A stretch of 64,000 nucleotides of DNA, taken from positions 30,026,001-30,090,000 of the forward strand of contig CM057465.1 in assembly GCA_030035585.1 (NCBI GenBank). The letters run 5' to 3'. This document shows, piece after piece, positions 1 through 11,634 of this stretch. The notes beneath the pieces are model-generated. The model saw nothing but the letters and a program-made list of their open reading frames with translations, was not told the origin of the DNA and made no database searches. How positions within the stretch are numbered: position 1 is the first letter of the stretch; each line of letters begins with the position of its first letter. A program made the position numbers and the translations under genes. This DNA comes from Dugong dugon. Taxonomy: Eukaryota; Chordata; Mammalia; Sirenia; Dugongidae.

Positions 1-344
1 TTATAGATACAGATATAAAATAGATGTAGACATAGGTATAGACATACAAATGCCTGTGCTTGTTGGAATCATGATTATTTTCTCTGCTTTAGTAACATCT
101 TTATGTTCAACAAGGAGTAGAAGCTTCATGAATTTTACAGACATACTCTTTAAAGAAAGAAACAGAGGGTGAATGTAATAACTGCTAAATTTTGCCAAAA
201 GAAGAAAACAGTGGCAGTTGAGTGGCCAGTTAGTTTTTATTAAAAATAATGTAATATCTCTAAAATAAGTTTTTCCTTTGTATACTATCAATTTTTTTTA
301 ATGACTAATTCCTTCAGAAAAAAACATAAAGCCTCTGCTTATTG
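1..344. other. AT-rich sequence, no gene
   Basis: Starts with a degenerate tagata/taggta run (about 1-50), followed by AT-rich sequence. I see no recognisable gene or repeat family. The short open frame on the minus strand has the composition of chance AT-rich sequence. Confidence 0.6.
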
Positions 345-1212
345 TTGTTGTTTGTTGTTAGGTGCCGTCGAGTTGGTTCTGACTCACAGTGACCCTACGA
401 ACAACAGAAACGCTGCCTGATCTTGCAGGATCCTCAAAATCCTTGTTATGCTTGAGCCCATTGTTGCAGGCAATGTGTAAATCCATCTTGTTGAGAGGTT
501 TCCTTTTTTGCTGACCCTCTAATCTACCAAGCACGATGTCCTTCTCCAGGAACTAGTCCCTCCTGATAGCATGTCCAAAGTATGTGAGAGGTAGTCTCAC
601 CATCCTTGCTTCTATGAACATTCTGGCTGTACTGCTTCCAAGACAGATTTGTTTGTTTTTCTTGCATTCCATGGTATATCAGTATTCTTCACCAACACCA
701 TAATTCAAGTACATCAATTCTTTTTTTCGTCTTCCTATTCATTGTCCAGCTCTTGCATGCATACGAGACGATTGAAAACACCGTGGCTTGGGTCAGGCGC
801 ACTTTATTCCTTAGAGTGACATCTTTGCTTTTAACACTTTAAAGAGGTGTTTTGCAGCAGATTTGCACAATTCAATAGTCGTTTGGTTTCTTGGATGTTG
901 CTTCCATGGGTGTTGATGTGGATCCAAATAAAATGAAATCCTTGACAACTTCAGTCTTTTCTCTGTTTATCCTGATGTTGCTTATTGGTCCATTTGTGAG
1001 GATTTTTGTTTTCTTTATGTTGAAGTGTAACCCATACTGAAGGTTATGGTCTTTGATCTCATCAGTAGGTGCTTCAAGTCTTTTCAGTTTCGGCAGACAA
1101 CGTTGTGTCATCCGCATATAGCAGGCTGTTAACAAGTATTCCTCCAATCCTGGCGCTGTGCTCTTATTCATATAGTCTAGCTTCTCGGATTATGTGCTCA
1201 GCATACATATTC
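345..1212 (-). mobile_element. RTE-clade LINE fragment (RT C-terminal part and 3' end)
   Basis: The minus strand reads from the reverse transcriptase catalytic region to the RTE 3' tail. A YADD box is encoded at 1107-1118. Downstream of it, a frame at 872-1171 carries RTE/BovB-type sequence (LHFNIKKTKIL, then GPISNIRIN, then VKDFILFGS). The 3' end is the GGCACCTAACAACAAACAAC-type tail at about 345-370, which is characteristic of RTE elements. Upstream of YADD the sequence still resembles RTE RT but contains stops, so this is a dead 5'-truncated copy. The last ~60 bp of tail resembles the tails of the SINEs in this window, consistent with SINE use of RTE machinery (inference). Confidence 0.85.
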
Positions 1213-2895
1213 ATATTGCTGTTACATGTCCAATGATTTTGATTAACTTAGACTAGGTCTTTAAAAACAATTAAATATGATGAAGCTATTCCATTTAATT
1301 ACCACTACATTCTTAAGTCAATAGTCAGAAAGAAAGACAGAGAGATAGAAAGAAACAGAAAAGAAAAAAAAAACTAGCAAAACCTAAATAGACTAGGAGG
1401 TATGGGTAAAAATGTATTGCTTCAACAGGCAGATAGTCTTTTTTTTTTTTCTAATCTGAAGAAATAAGTAGCTAGACTTCCTAAAATCCGGATTGTCTCT
1501 TTCAGCAGGCAGAAGGGGGCATAAATTTGTTGAAAACTCAGCACAAGTTCTTTATGAATATGTTTGCAAAGGCTGAAACTTTTCCATTGTGAAAGAAAGT
1601 AATTTAAAGCTTATATGTTAAACATGATGCAGCCAAGAGTTTGTCCTTATGCTGTAGCCTTGAAGGTGGAAATCAAGACCCAGATACCATTGTTCTGTGA
1701 TGCTATCTGAACTGTATCATCCATATAAAACTTCCCAGATATGTAACTAATGAGGCTGCAAAAATCCATTCTCTATAACTGCACCTCAGAAAGAACATAG
1801 ACTTCCAAATAATAGTTATTGTGCCAATGAAAATTATCTGGGTTTGTGAGTATTTTAGATAAACTATCGTCTGTTTGACTTGTAGATTAATTGAGCAGAT
1901 CAACAAGCATTTGGATTATGTATAAAGTCAACAAAAGGAAGTCTCAGGTAGGTACGTTGTTTTATTTTTTAATGATTGCTCAGGGTCTTGGAATAACAAT
2001 CTTTATAATAATCCCCCAATAGTGCCTTAAACAAAGGCTGTCATAATGAACCTGAATTGAGATTGAATTTTATTTTCAATAAATATATCTTCAGATGAAA
2101 AAAGAGCATAAAAAGGGACTTACTATCACATAACAAGTATATTCTTTCTAAAATTAAACATAAGATTAATGACATACTGATTAGGATAGTTTTAACAACT
2201 ATGGACAGCAGCAGGTAGCAGATGTTAGACTACCCATAGGGCTCTAATTTTAAGAATGCATATCAGCTTTATTTCTTTCAAAGAAAGTGTACTGAAAAAT
2301 CTCACATTTAGCCTTTTCTCCCACACAGGTTATATTACAGCTCAGATGCTACTAATATTGTGGTATTTAAATAGACTTTCTGACAGATATTCCTTTTTTG
2401 GAGTAGAATAATTTTCTAATACTTACGCTAGTATTTTAAAAATAGTATTTTCTCTACTTAAAACATTTATTGCTTGTTCAAGTCTTTGAGTACATCTAAT
2501 TTTATTGCACTGTCAAAGAAAATGTTTTTACATAGCAGAAGTCAACAGTCACAATATATTTAAGAAAAGCAGGGCATAAAGTCTAGTCGTGATTTTATTG
2601 ATGGTTTGAAAAATAAAATGAACTCTTCTTGGAAAATAGTATGAATTCTCTAGGGCTCTCACCCTTCATTTCTTAGCTAAAGTTAAATTTCTTCTTAGAG
2701 AAAATAAGCAATATAGACTTGTATGTATGTGAGATATAGTTAGGGCAATAACACTCACTGAACAATTTTTTTTTTTTTTTGCAATGAGTTCATCCTGCCA
2801 GTCTCTCAGAGAAAAACTTTGAAGTAATTGCAATTTAGATCTTAAATTGAACAAGACTTTAACCATAGTTCAAAACAGTGAGAGGACTGAAAATA
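1213..2895. other. Single-copy AT-rich sequence
   Basis: Contains a GAAA-rich stretch (about 1325-1375), a T run at about 1438-1451 and another T run near 2767. No repeat family or exon is recognisable. Short open frames show no coding signature. Confidence 0.5.
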
Positions 2896-3263
2896 CAGGC
2901 AGTCCTGGGGTTGCAAACATCGGATTTGCGTACAAACGAACTCTCTTAAAGTCTATTATATTAAAAATTCAAGGTACATACAATGGTTCATAATAATTAA
3001 CGGGTGCTAAAACATTATTATTATGCAATCAAAACATTATTATTATTACTGTATTATTATGTTAAAGATATTTTAGAGTATCTGGAAGCTTTTCTTTAAT
3101 CTTTTTTATGCACAGAAAGCTACACTGTATATCATATACTAAGATAAATATTTGTCTAACTGAAGTTAGATACGTATCATGCTTAACTGTTCTGACTTAC
3201 GTACAAATTCGACTTGAAGACAGGTTTAGGAATGGAACTTGTTCGTAATCTGGGGACTGCCTA
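2896..3263. mobile_element. DNA transposon, Tigger/pogo-like non-autonomous copy
   Basis: The left end begins CAGGCAGTCC and the right end finishes GGACTGCCTA, giving terminal inverted repeats flanked on both sides by TA (2894-2895 and 3264-3265). A TA duplication is the signature of the Tc1/mariner/pogo superfamily. The similarity of the two ends continues for tens of bases (TTCGTAATC at the right corresponds to GTTGCAAAC at the left). The interior is AT-rich and has no transposase frame. A second copy of the same family lies at 8960-9691 in the opposite orientation. The exact Repbase name is not asserted. Confidence 0.75.
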
Positions 3264-3765
3264 TACTTAGAAAGAGTTTACATTTGGGAAACCTCATTTC
3301 CCCACAACAGTTAATTTTTTTTTGGCTGTCACTGACAGCTTAGCTGATTATCAAACTCAACTTTTTATCTTTTTGGATGTCATTACACTTAGCACCTTTA
3401 TAAAACGATTTATTTTTTATGTTGTATAGAAAAAAACCTTTGATGCCCATTTGCAACACTAGATTGGGATTTTTGTAAAGCATTCGATTGTTTATATATA
3501 CCATTAGACCGACATGGAGCATCCTCATTCCTCTCACCCTACCAAGTTAACAATCTTTATTGCCTCCAGTCCTTCCTTCTCCACTCCTTGCTCTATTCCT
3601 CTGCTAGAGATGCTGATAATGTTCTGGAGATTCCTTTTTACCTACTGTCAGCCTTTCTCACATAGAGACACATATACAGTCCTTAGGGATTGAGTTTTAT
3701 TCCTTTCTTTTTAATTCCATTGGCATTTACTAGTCTAGTCCTATATATCCTTTCAGGACTTTGAC
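3264..3765. other. Single-copy sequence
   Basis: AT-rich with a pyrimidine-rich stretch around 3560-3620. I see no gene or recognisable repeat. Confidence 0.5.
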
Positions 3766-3815
3766 TTACCAATTGCCATCAAGTAGATTCTGACTCATAG
3801 TGACCCTAATGCCTT
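3766..3815 (-). mobile_element. AfroSINE/RTE 3'-tail fragment
   Basis: About 50 bp matches the reverse complement of the shared AfroSINE/RTE tail (GACTCATAGTGACCC core). It is too short to say whether it came from the SINE or the LINE. Confidence 0.6.
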
Positions 3816-4316
3816 CTGATATGATAAATGAAAGAATTACCATATGATACAGTTGTTCCCTTTTAAAATAAGACACATTTTAATGGTGAGTGACAAGCAA
3901 TCAATACAGTAATTTCAATCTTTAATTTTGTTCTTTTGTAAAGCAATGGTCCTTTAGCTCTTTAGTGGTCTTTGGCCTTAAGACCATTGGTCCTTTAGTG
4001 GTCCAGATAACAGTAATAAGTTTTTTTGTTTTTTGTTTTTTTCCCTTCATCAATGAAGCATTTATTGAAAATTGACAATTATCCAGATACCGGGCTAAAT
4101 AGTAAATACAAAAGGATGAATAAGTGCTCCAACTTGAGAAACTCATGCTTGAGTATGGAGATCAATATGTTAAAAACATATATAAGGCAAACTGAGAAAA
4201 TCTCCTTTCTTACTCCTATTTCTCCATATATTTTCTTTGGTAATTATATATAACTGTGTTCAAGTCTTTAAACATACCAATATTTCCCAGACATTAGTGC
4301 CTTTGCATATTCTCAG
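3816..4316. other. Single-copy sequence with short local duplication
   Basis: The phrase TGGTCCTTTAG occurs at about 3947 and 3987, and TTTAGTGGTC at about 3961 and 3994, indicating a small local duplication. The rest is AT-rich with no identifiable element. Confidence 0.45.
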
Positions 4317-4853
4317 ATGATGTATTGCACCAGGAAAATCTGCTGAAAAAGATCTCTTTAAAGTGTTAAAAAGCAAAGAAGTCACCTTGAGGACCATGGT
4401 GCGACTGACCCAAGCCATGGTATTTTCAATTGCCTCATATGCATGTGAAAGTTGTACAATGAATAAGGAAGACCAAAGAAGAATTGATGCATTTGAATCA
4501 TGGTGTTGGCAAAGAATGCTGCATTTACTAGGGGCTGTCAGAAGAATGAACATATCTGTCTTGGAAGAAGTACAGAATGCTCCTTTGAAGAAAGGATGGT
4601 GAAACTTCATCTCATGTACTGTGGACATGTTATCAGGAAGGATCAGTCCCTGGAGAAGGACATCATGCTTGGTAAAGTAGAGGGTCAGTGAAAAAGAGGA
4701 AGACCCTGATGAGATGAATTGACACAGTGGCTGCAACAATGATCTCAAACATAGTAAAGATTGTAAGGATGGTGACGGACTGTGCAGTGTTTCATTCTAT
4801 TGTACATAGAGTCACTATGAGTTGGAACTGACTGGATGCCACCTAACAACACC
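4317..4853 (+). mobile_element. RTE-clade LINE 3' end
   Basis: The plus strand carries the region after the RT core through to the CACCTAACAAC tail at about 4838-4850. Open frames at 4363-4602 and 4500-4691 hold family-specific peptide (VFSIASYACESC; RRIDAFESWCWQRML). The frame shifts between them, so it is a decayed 5'-truncated copy. The same peptide appears in the other RTE copies at 7900-8200 and 48940-49400. Confidence 0.8.
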
Positions 4854-4864
4854 AGTATGTTTAG

Positions 4865-5140
4865 AATATTTGCCCCATCCTCTTCCCCCTAGTGAAAACT
4901 TATGTATCCTTCAAGACTCCTTTGAAGACTAACCTTGAATATGAAAGTTTTTTTAATTCCCCCACTCCTTACATAATCCAATACTCCTTTCCCTATGTTT
5001 TATGATATATTTTTACTTTACCATTTATCACAGTCTCATAAATATCTTTGTTAAATTTATGTGGACTCCTCAGAAGTTGTGACCACTTTGTCTTACTTGT
5101 GTTCGTATTCAAGTACCTAACACAGTTTAGGAGTAAGACA
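4865..5140 (+). mobile_element. L2-like LINE remnant
   Basis: The order of motifs (TATCCTTCAAGACTCC, then CACTCCTTACATAA, then TACCTAACACAGTTTAGG) follows the L2 3' region ending in the usual 'cctagcacagtgcctgg' element. Strongly diverged; identification is from memory only. Confidence 0.5.
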
Positions 5141-5869
5141 GACTTCCAAGGTGTTTTTTTTTTTTTTTTTTTTTTTAATAATAAATGGATTTGTAGAGGG
5201 AATTTGGATAATTGTCTCTTCTAGAGCAGGCGGAAATAAGTTAAACATAATGAAAATAATGATTAATCTGGAAAGAAAGAACAACACCTAATTTATTACC
5301 AATGGTTAATGTTTTTCTACCAAAATAGGATATTTAGCCATTTGTTTAGAAAACCAAGGTTAGGAGAAATAGTGATATCCTTTGGAACAATTTTACAACC
5401 CCCAAAATATGGGGAATTGAATCCTCTAGTAATTAATAAAAGATTGATGGACAACCTCAGGGCCAAAATAAAATTAAATATCATTCATTTCTTATAAAGA
5501 TAATCAAAAAGTTTATGCTATTTTCCCTAAATAGGCTGAAAAGTTCTTGGAAAAGTAGCAGAAAATAGATGATTGGATTGATTTAGGGATTAAGTGTTAG
5601 TATAAAAAGTATGTGAATACTTTATGAAAAAATGAAAATTGAGTACAATCCTGAGAGAATGGAGAAATTTATTATTTAGTTTTCACTAGTAGGTAATAAA
5701 CAGTCCAAAAAAAAAAAAAAAAAAAGCAAAGAGACTGCAGGAATAGAAAGGTATCAAGTGAAGTTAGGTCTCCATGAGATAAAATAAAAAGTAGTGGGAA
5801 CATTCAATTTGAATTTGTAGTCAAATAGTGGAAGTTTATCATCTATCAAGTGGAGCAAAGCATGGGCTT
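5141..5869. other. Single-copy sequence with homopolymer runs
   Basis: A T run of about 23 sits at 5154-5176 and an A run of about 19 at 5707-5725. The runs could be poly(A) remnants of old retrotransposons but nothing recognisable is attached to either. Confidence 0.45.
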
Positions 5870-7150
5870 TCAGAATCATAGTGGACTACAATGTCTGAAG
5901 AACTCCCATCCTTACCCTGCCTCCACTGAAAAACAACGAGACCAGCATTAAGATGATTTGGATATTTGCATGTATTTCTGGTCACTTAAGGATGTAGGGG
6001 CAATCTCCAAAGAACCCCAATCACTCCCCAGAGACATTCAGTGAAACATCAGTGACCCAAAACCAGATCTTGAAACTCAGAACTGGAACCAGAGAGAAAG
6101 CCAGGAGGAATTGGTATTCCTTACATAAAATACCAATAACAACTCTTTGGCAGAGATTCCAAGACTTGGGCCAAGCTAAGTAGGAAGGCTGAAACTCAGA
6201 TTCCTTCACTGGACCATGGTTTTAAACAAAAACTGGTCCAAATTTAATAGAACCCCCAGATTTAGGAAGAATTAATCACAAATCTCACGAATAAATATGA
6301 AGTAAAATCAAAGGTAATCAACCATTCAAGGAAGTAAGATATCACGAGATTTTGTTAACAGAAATCACAAAGCTTTAGAGCTCTGTTACTGCGTTATACA
6401 GGATAGCTATGTTTAAAAAGAAAAAGGATAGATTCACAATGATGACCATTCAACAAGAGATTTTCATTAATGATGAGGTAGATCTCAAAGTCAATCTAAT
6501 ACATTTTCAAAAATGAAATATAATTGTTGAAACAAAACACAAATTTGGAGACCAGGAATATCCAGCTGAAGATATTTTTTTAAAATATTATACAACAAAG
6601 AGAATTGTTTGTATAATATTTGAAAAATATTTCAGAGCTATAGTGATTAGAGTCAACATAGATCTAATTATAGTTCCAGAATGAATGGAGAGAAATGAGA
6701 TAAGGCTGAAAATTTTCTAATACTCAAATAAGACAAAATTGTGAGGAAGTACAATATACTCAAACAGACATTAAATTTTTTTAAAGGCCATTATTAGACA
6801 CTCCATTTTGTAACTTCACAAGAAAAAGAAGAATCTTAAAAGCAGGGAAAAACAAAATATAGATCCACCTACTAAAAAGGTGAGAATTGAATTAAGAGCA
6901 GACTTCTAATAGTAACAATGGAATCCACAAGTAATGGGATGAAAATTTTAAATGACTGAGTTGAAACAATCATCAAAGTAGAATTGTTCACCCAGTCAAG
7001 AAAGTGAATTTTTTTCTTTGCAGTAATGGTGAACTAGCTTGTTGTAAACTAAATCTCTGGACAAGAAACTGTGTGTTTATATGATATTAAAGGAAAGTGA
7101 AGCACAAAATGGTAAGCCCAACATTTGGAAGCATTTCACCTTGAACTATT
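5870..7150 (+). mobile_element. Ancient L1/HAL1-like remnant
   Basis: The stretch 6885-7010 (AGCAGACTTCTAATAGTAAC, then AATGGAATCCACAAG, then CACCCAGTCAAGAAAGTG) parallels the late part of L1 ORF1, where the sequence normally encodes the C-terminal domain. Upstream sequence around 6240-6300 is compatible with the same element but strongly diverged. Only isolated stretches can be matched by eye, so limits are approximate. HAL1 (an ORF1-only half-L1) is possible because no ORF2 sequence follows. Confidence 0.4.
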
Positions 7151-7274
7151 GTCTGATATTGAAGGCAAAAAGCAGAGAAAATAATCAGAAGTTGAGCAGT
7201 ACTACATAAAATTAGTCAAAGAGAAAGTCTTAATTAAAAATAATTTTAAGAAAGACTTACAATATCAGTGTTGG

Positions 7275-8352
7275 CAAATATTGCCACAAATTCCAGTCAG
7301 ATTCAGAAGAGAACACGGAACTAGGAATATCATCGCTGATGTTAGCTGGATCTTGGCTGAAAGCAGAGAATATCAGAAAGATGTTTACCTGTATTTTCTT
7401 AACTATGCAAAGGTATTTGACTGCATGGATCATAACAAATAATGAATAACATTGTGAAGAATGGAAATTTCAGAACACTTAATTGTGTTCATGAGGAACT
7501 TGTGCATAGACCAAGAGGCAGTCATTCAAACAGAACAAGGGGACTATATGAAAAAGAATGAGGCATCAGGATTGGAAGAAGATTCATTAACATCCTTTGC
7601 TATGTAGATGACACAACCGTCCTTGCTGAAAATAAAGAAGACTTGAAGATGAAGATCAAAGACTACAGCCTTCAGTATGGATTACACTTCAACATAAATG
7701 AAACAAAAATCCTCACAACTGGACCAATAAGCAACATCATGATAAAAAAAAAAAAAAAAAGATTGAAGTTGTCAAGGATTTCATTTTACTTGGATCCACA
7801 GTCAGTGCCCATGGAAGCAGCAGTCAAGAAATCAAATCACATATTGTACTGGACAAATCTTCCACAAAATATCTCCTTAAAGTTTTGAAAAGCATAGATG
7901 TCACCTTGAAGATTAAGGTGCGCCTGACCCAAGCTATGGTATTTTCAATCACCTCCTACAAATGCTAACTGGACAATGAATGAGGAAGACAGAAGAAGAA
8001 TTGATCCCTTTGAATTGTGGAAGAATATTGAATATATTATGGACTACCAGAAGAGCAAACAAATGTGTCTTGGAAGAAGTACAACCAGAACGCTCCTTAG
8101 CGAAACTTTGTTTCATTTACTTTGAACGTGTTATCAGGAAGGACCAGTCTGAAGAAGGACATCGTGCTTGGTAAAGTAGAGGGTCAGCAAAAGAGAGAAA
8201 AACCCTCAATGAGATGGATTGACATAGAAGCTGCAATGATGGCCTCGAGCATAGCAATGATTGTGGGGATGACACAGGACGGGGCAGTGTTTTTTTTTCT
8301 GTTGTACATAGTGTCACTATGAGTTGGAAGCAACAGGACGGCACCCGATAAC
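7275..8352 (+). mobile_element. RTE-clade LINE, RT core to 3' end
   Basis: Plus-strand copy starting inside the reverse transcriptase (CGTTQSDSEENT-like region at about 7290-7340 is decayed) and continuing to the tail CGGCACCCGATAACAT at 8339. The catalytic box reads YVDD at 7601-7612 instead of YADD. It is followed in frame by the family peptide (YGLHFNINETKIL, TTGPISNI). A run of about 16 A at 7744-7759 shifts or distorts the frame just after it. Stops and shifts make it a pseudogene. It is the longest RT-containing RTE fragment on the plus strand here. Confidence 0.8.
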
Positions 8353-8639
8353 ATAATTTTCAACCTGCAGATTAAGTCAATGTTGTCTATACATAATGAA
8401 TCAAGATATAAAGATTCGCCAATTTCATTAAAATTTATATAATCAAAAAAGGAATAGACATTCACAACAACAACAAATAAAACTATATAGAAAAATCCAG
8501 AAAATATTTGAATCACTAATAATATAAACCCGTGTCATAATACAAAATGAAAGAATCAAAACTCTCACACATATTTGCCTCATCTAAAATAATAAAATAA
8601 ACTTACATAAAGATAAAATACACCTCTACAAAAGACCAT

Positions 8640-8960
8640 AGAACAAGTAAAAGAAAATAGTAAGGAAATATACACACACTAATACACAGTGAATAAAAAG
8701 AAAAGAACAAATGTTATATTATTCCACTTATATGAGATGTTTAGAATAGACAAACTCGTAGAGACATATCAAACTTTATTAGAGGTTACCAGTGGCTAGG
8801 GGAAGGCAAAATGGGGATTTATTTCTTAAGGGGTACCGACTCTCTGCTTGGGGTGATGAAAAACATTTGGAAATGGATAGAGGTGATGGTTGCACAGCAC
8901 GGTGAATGTAATTATCGTCTAAATTCTACACTTAATAAATGTTCAAATGGCAAACGTTTG
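8640..8960 (+). mobile_element. Old L1 (L1M-type) 3'UTR, first part
   Basis: The motif order (TTCCACTTATATGAGATG, AGAGGTTACCAGTGGCTAGG, GGGGTGATGAAAA, GGTGATGGTTGCACAGC) is the familiar 3' portion of old mammalian L1 elements. It is interrupted at about 8960 by a DNA transposon and resumes at 9692 with TATTTTACCACAATGAAAT. Confidence 0.7.
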
Positions 8961-9691
8961 CTTACGTCCCCGTATTATGAATGAAATCCTTTCCTACATC
9001 TGTCTTTAAGTCAAATTTGTAGGTAAATCCAAACAGGTACATGCGGTTCTTATTTAGCGTCAGTTAGTTAAGTATTGGTCTTAGTTTATAGTATATATTT
9101 TACGTTTCTATGCATATAAAGAAGGAACCCTGGTGGTGCAGTGGTTAATTTGCTCGGCTGCTAACCAAAACGTCTGCAGTTCGAACCAACCAGCTGCTTC
9201 ACTAGAGAAAGATGTGGGCAGTCTACTTTCATAAAAATTTCAGCCTTGGAAGCTCTATGGGGCAATTCTACTCTGTCCTACAGGGTCGCTGTGAGTCTGA
9301 ATCTACTCCAATAGCAATGGGTTTTTTTGGTATGCATATAAAACACTTAAGAAACACTTCCAAATACAGTAAAGCATCTTAAACATAACAATACAGTACA
9401 TAGTAATAATAACAATAATAATAAAAGTAACTACATACAGTACTGTACTGAAGAGAGACAGTTAACAGCAGCGTATTCAGACTTAAAAAGGCAGACGGCA
9501 TTCTCTTTCCTGGAGTTGATGAACCGCTGAACCCGCACAGTGTTTTCAGGAGCATCATAAAGTAGTGCGTGTGTTATTAATAAGGAACCATCGTATTTAA
9601 CTGAAATTTTTAATGCAATGGGCTTTATGACAGTCTGTTCTTAAATAAGCGTTGTCTGTAAGTCAGACGTTCTTAACCCAGAGACTTGCTG
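8960..9691. mobile_element. DNA transposon, same family as 2896-3263, with a SINE inside
   Basis: The left end (ACGTCCCCGTATTATGAATG, then CTTTAAGTCAAATTTGTA) and the right end (reverse complement starts CAGCAAGTCTCTGGG, then ACTTACAGACAACG) form diverged inverted ends like those of the copy at 2896-3263. The element interrupts an older L1 3'UTR, and it is itself interrupted by the AfroSINE at 9121-9330. No transposase frame is present. The left border is decayed and approximate. Confidence 0.65.
9121..9330 (+). mobile_element. AfroSINE with perfect 12-bp target duplication
   Basis: Full-length tRNA-derived SINE. It has an RNA polymerase III box A-like TGGTGCAGTGG (about 9134-9144) and a box B-like AGTTCGAACC (about 9178-9187). 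The tail shared with RTE (CTCTGTCCTACAGGGTCGCT) follows, then AGCAATGGG and a short T run. TATGCATATAAA flanks it on both sides (9109-9120 and 9331-9342), showing LINE-type target-primed insertion into the DNA transposon around it. Confidence 0.92.
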
Positions 9692-10005
9692 TATATATTT
9701 TACCACAATGAAATTTTTTAAATCAAAAAAAGAAGTAAAACCTCTCAATTAATTAAAAATATATTATTTGATTCAGCAGTTTCCCCCCAAATTTTATCAT
9801 AGAGATTTGTTTGCAAGTGTATAAAAATACCTCTATAGAGATGTATACGGATTTTCCTGTCAGTATTATTTGTAATTGTAAAACACACCCAGAGACATAC
9901 AAGTAACTCAGGAAAAATATAAATTGTCTGTCACAGAGGAATGATTAAGTTAATCAGAGCAGTTCTAAACAATGTATTGTATTCTAGCCCAGGATGCCAA
10001 ACAGT
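9692..10005 (+). mobile_element. Old L1 sequence, continuing after the transposon
   Basis: TATTTTACCACAATGAAATT continues the L1 3'UTR interrupted at 8960. Farther on, 9770-9990 resembles an L1 3' region (TTTGTAATTGTAAAACACACC, then GAATGATTAAGTTAATCAGAG, as in 'a small group of islands' near the ORF2 end). The second part may be a separate fragment. Confidence 0.5.
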
Positions 10006-10039
10006 ACTTTACAGTGTTGGTTATGATTGAGAAGTTGTG

Positions 10040-10195
10040 CTAATTGCATTAAGCAGTAATTACATGTATTTTTTCTTTCCATTTTTTGGATGAGCACAAT
10101 GAGGTCTAAATAGGTTAGTGTACTTTTCTAAGGCAAATATTTCTCTGGACTCCAAAGCTCTGTTATAATCCACTCTACTATTCTTTCCTACGGTA
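10040..10195 (+). mobile_element. MIR-like SINE remnant
   Basis: The core GATGAGCACAATGAGGTCTA, then TCTAAGGCAAATA, then GGACTCCAAAGCTCTG follows the MIR core order. Diverged and partial. Confidence 0.5.
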
Positions 10196-11320
10196 TTATA
10201 GGGGGAAAAGTAATGGTGAAAAATAGTATAATTTATTAACTGTGGTTATGTATAGATGTTTCGATGATAGTTTTTACTTTTGTCTTCATTCATGCATTAT
10301 TTTTTAAATCTGAAAATAAAAGAAACATTTTAAAGAAATATAAGCCTTGCCTCTTAACACACTTTGTTTGTCTTGAGAACAGCTCCTACATTCTAAGTTT
10401 CCTTTGTATTCCTCAGAAGGAGTTGAAAATAGAATTGAATTTAAATTAAGTATCTGATAAATATTTATTGAATAACAGAATATTGATAAGAAATGTTTAC
10501 ATCAAGACTAGATCAACTAACTGTACACTTGACCAAACAAAAACAGCTGATGGTTATGTATTTAGGGACCTGGCCTGATTTTTATAACTAAACGATTTGT
10601 AATGATTGCTCGTGTAGAAATGCAGGTGAAAATGAAAGCAATTAATCAAAAAATCCTTACAGCATCATCATCAAGGTAATATAATCAAATATAGAATATT
10701 TCCATGAGATAACAAATATAATCAGTATTCTTACATATAAACTAAATTAAATATCATATACCAACAGTTCAAACATATTTGTTAGGTGTATATTAGGTAT
10801 TAAGCCCTATGCTTTAACCAGATGATGAAAAGATAAATAAGTCATTGTCTTGGTCTTCAAGGAATTACAAGGAAGGTAGGCACACAAAATTATGTTTACA
10901 TTCCGTGATACTCATAATAACAAAGGACTTACAAGGTACTTGAAAATATAGTAATTCCGTCTGTAAAGAAAGGTCCAGGAAGGGGAATCAGGAAAGACTT
11001 TGAATAGGAAGTGATACTTAGAGGGAGTGGCATAAAAAAATCAGGTGAGTAACAAAAATTATACGCACTTGGCTATTAAAACAGAATAACATGTCCAACA
11101 GGGAATTGTAAAAGAGGACTCAAGAGAATATCCACGTCAGATCATGAAGAATTCCACACTCCATTCTGACAAATAGGACACCTCTAAAGAGGGTTTTGAG
11201 GTGAATAACCTAATTATCCTCTTAAAAAATATGAACAATGGACTGGAAGGGAGTGAGTATAGAAGCAGGGAGATCTGTTAAGGAATCAGTAGCATAAGAG
11301 TAGAGATAATGATAAAAATT
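10196..11320. other. Single-copy sequence
   Basis: AT-rich. The piece 10440-10480 (AAATATTTATTGAATAACAG) resembles an L2/MIR 3' end but is too short to call. The 61-codon frame at 10264-10449 has no homology I recognise. Confidence 0.45.
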
Positions 11321-11321
11321 G

Positions 11322-11577
11322 TAGCTACATAAAAATATTAATTTTATTGAGCATTCGTTGGGAAAAAGACACTATTCTTAACATTTGATGAACACAACTA
11401 AGGAGTGAGCACTGTTATTATTCCTACTTTAAGAACGAAAAAAGTGAGAAAAACTAAGTTATGTACTTAAGATCACAAAACTCACAGTAAATGACTAAGC
11501 CAGAACTGAAACCAGGCAGATAGATAGTCCTTAGATGGCATACTCTTGACTACTTCACCACATTCCCTCTTCCTGCA
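11322..11577 (+). mobile_element. MIR SINE remnant
   Basis: The MIR order is visible: TATTGAGCATTCG-like start, GTGAGCACTGTTATTATTCC, AAGTTATGTACTTAAGATCA, AGCCAGAACTGAAACCAGG, and a closing CTTGACTACTTCACCACATT. Diverged but spans most of the element. Confidence 0.7.
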
Positions 11578-11634
11578 ATCCTTTTGGTTAAGAGCTGAGC
11601 TCTTAACCATTGTACCACCAGGGCTCTCTTCCTG
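11578..11634 (-). mobile_element. AfroSINE 5' fragment
   Basis: The reverse complement of the SINE head (AGAGCCCTGGTGGTACAATG) is followed by the CTAACCAAAAGG region. Only the tRNA-related head is present and it abuts the MIR at its left edge. Confidence 0.7.

Noticed and set aside
4260-4748. 162-codon minus-strand frame
   Set aside because: It is the antisense shadow of the plus-strand RTE fragment at 4317-4853.
9121-9200. Possible functional tRNA gene
   Set aside because: Box A and box B are present, but the sequence cannot form a full cloverleaf and continues into the SINE body.
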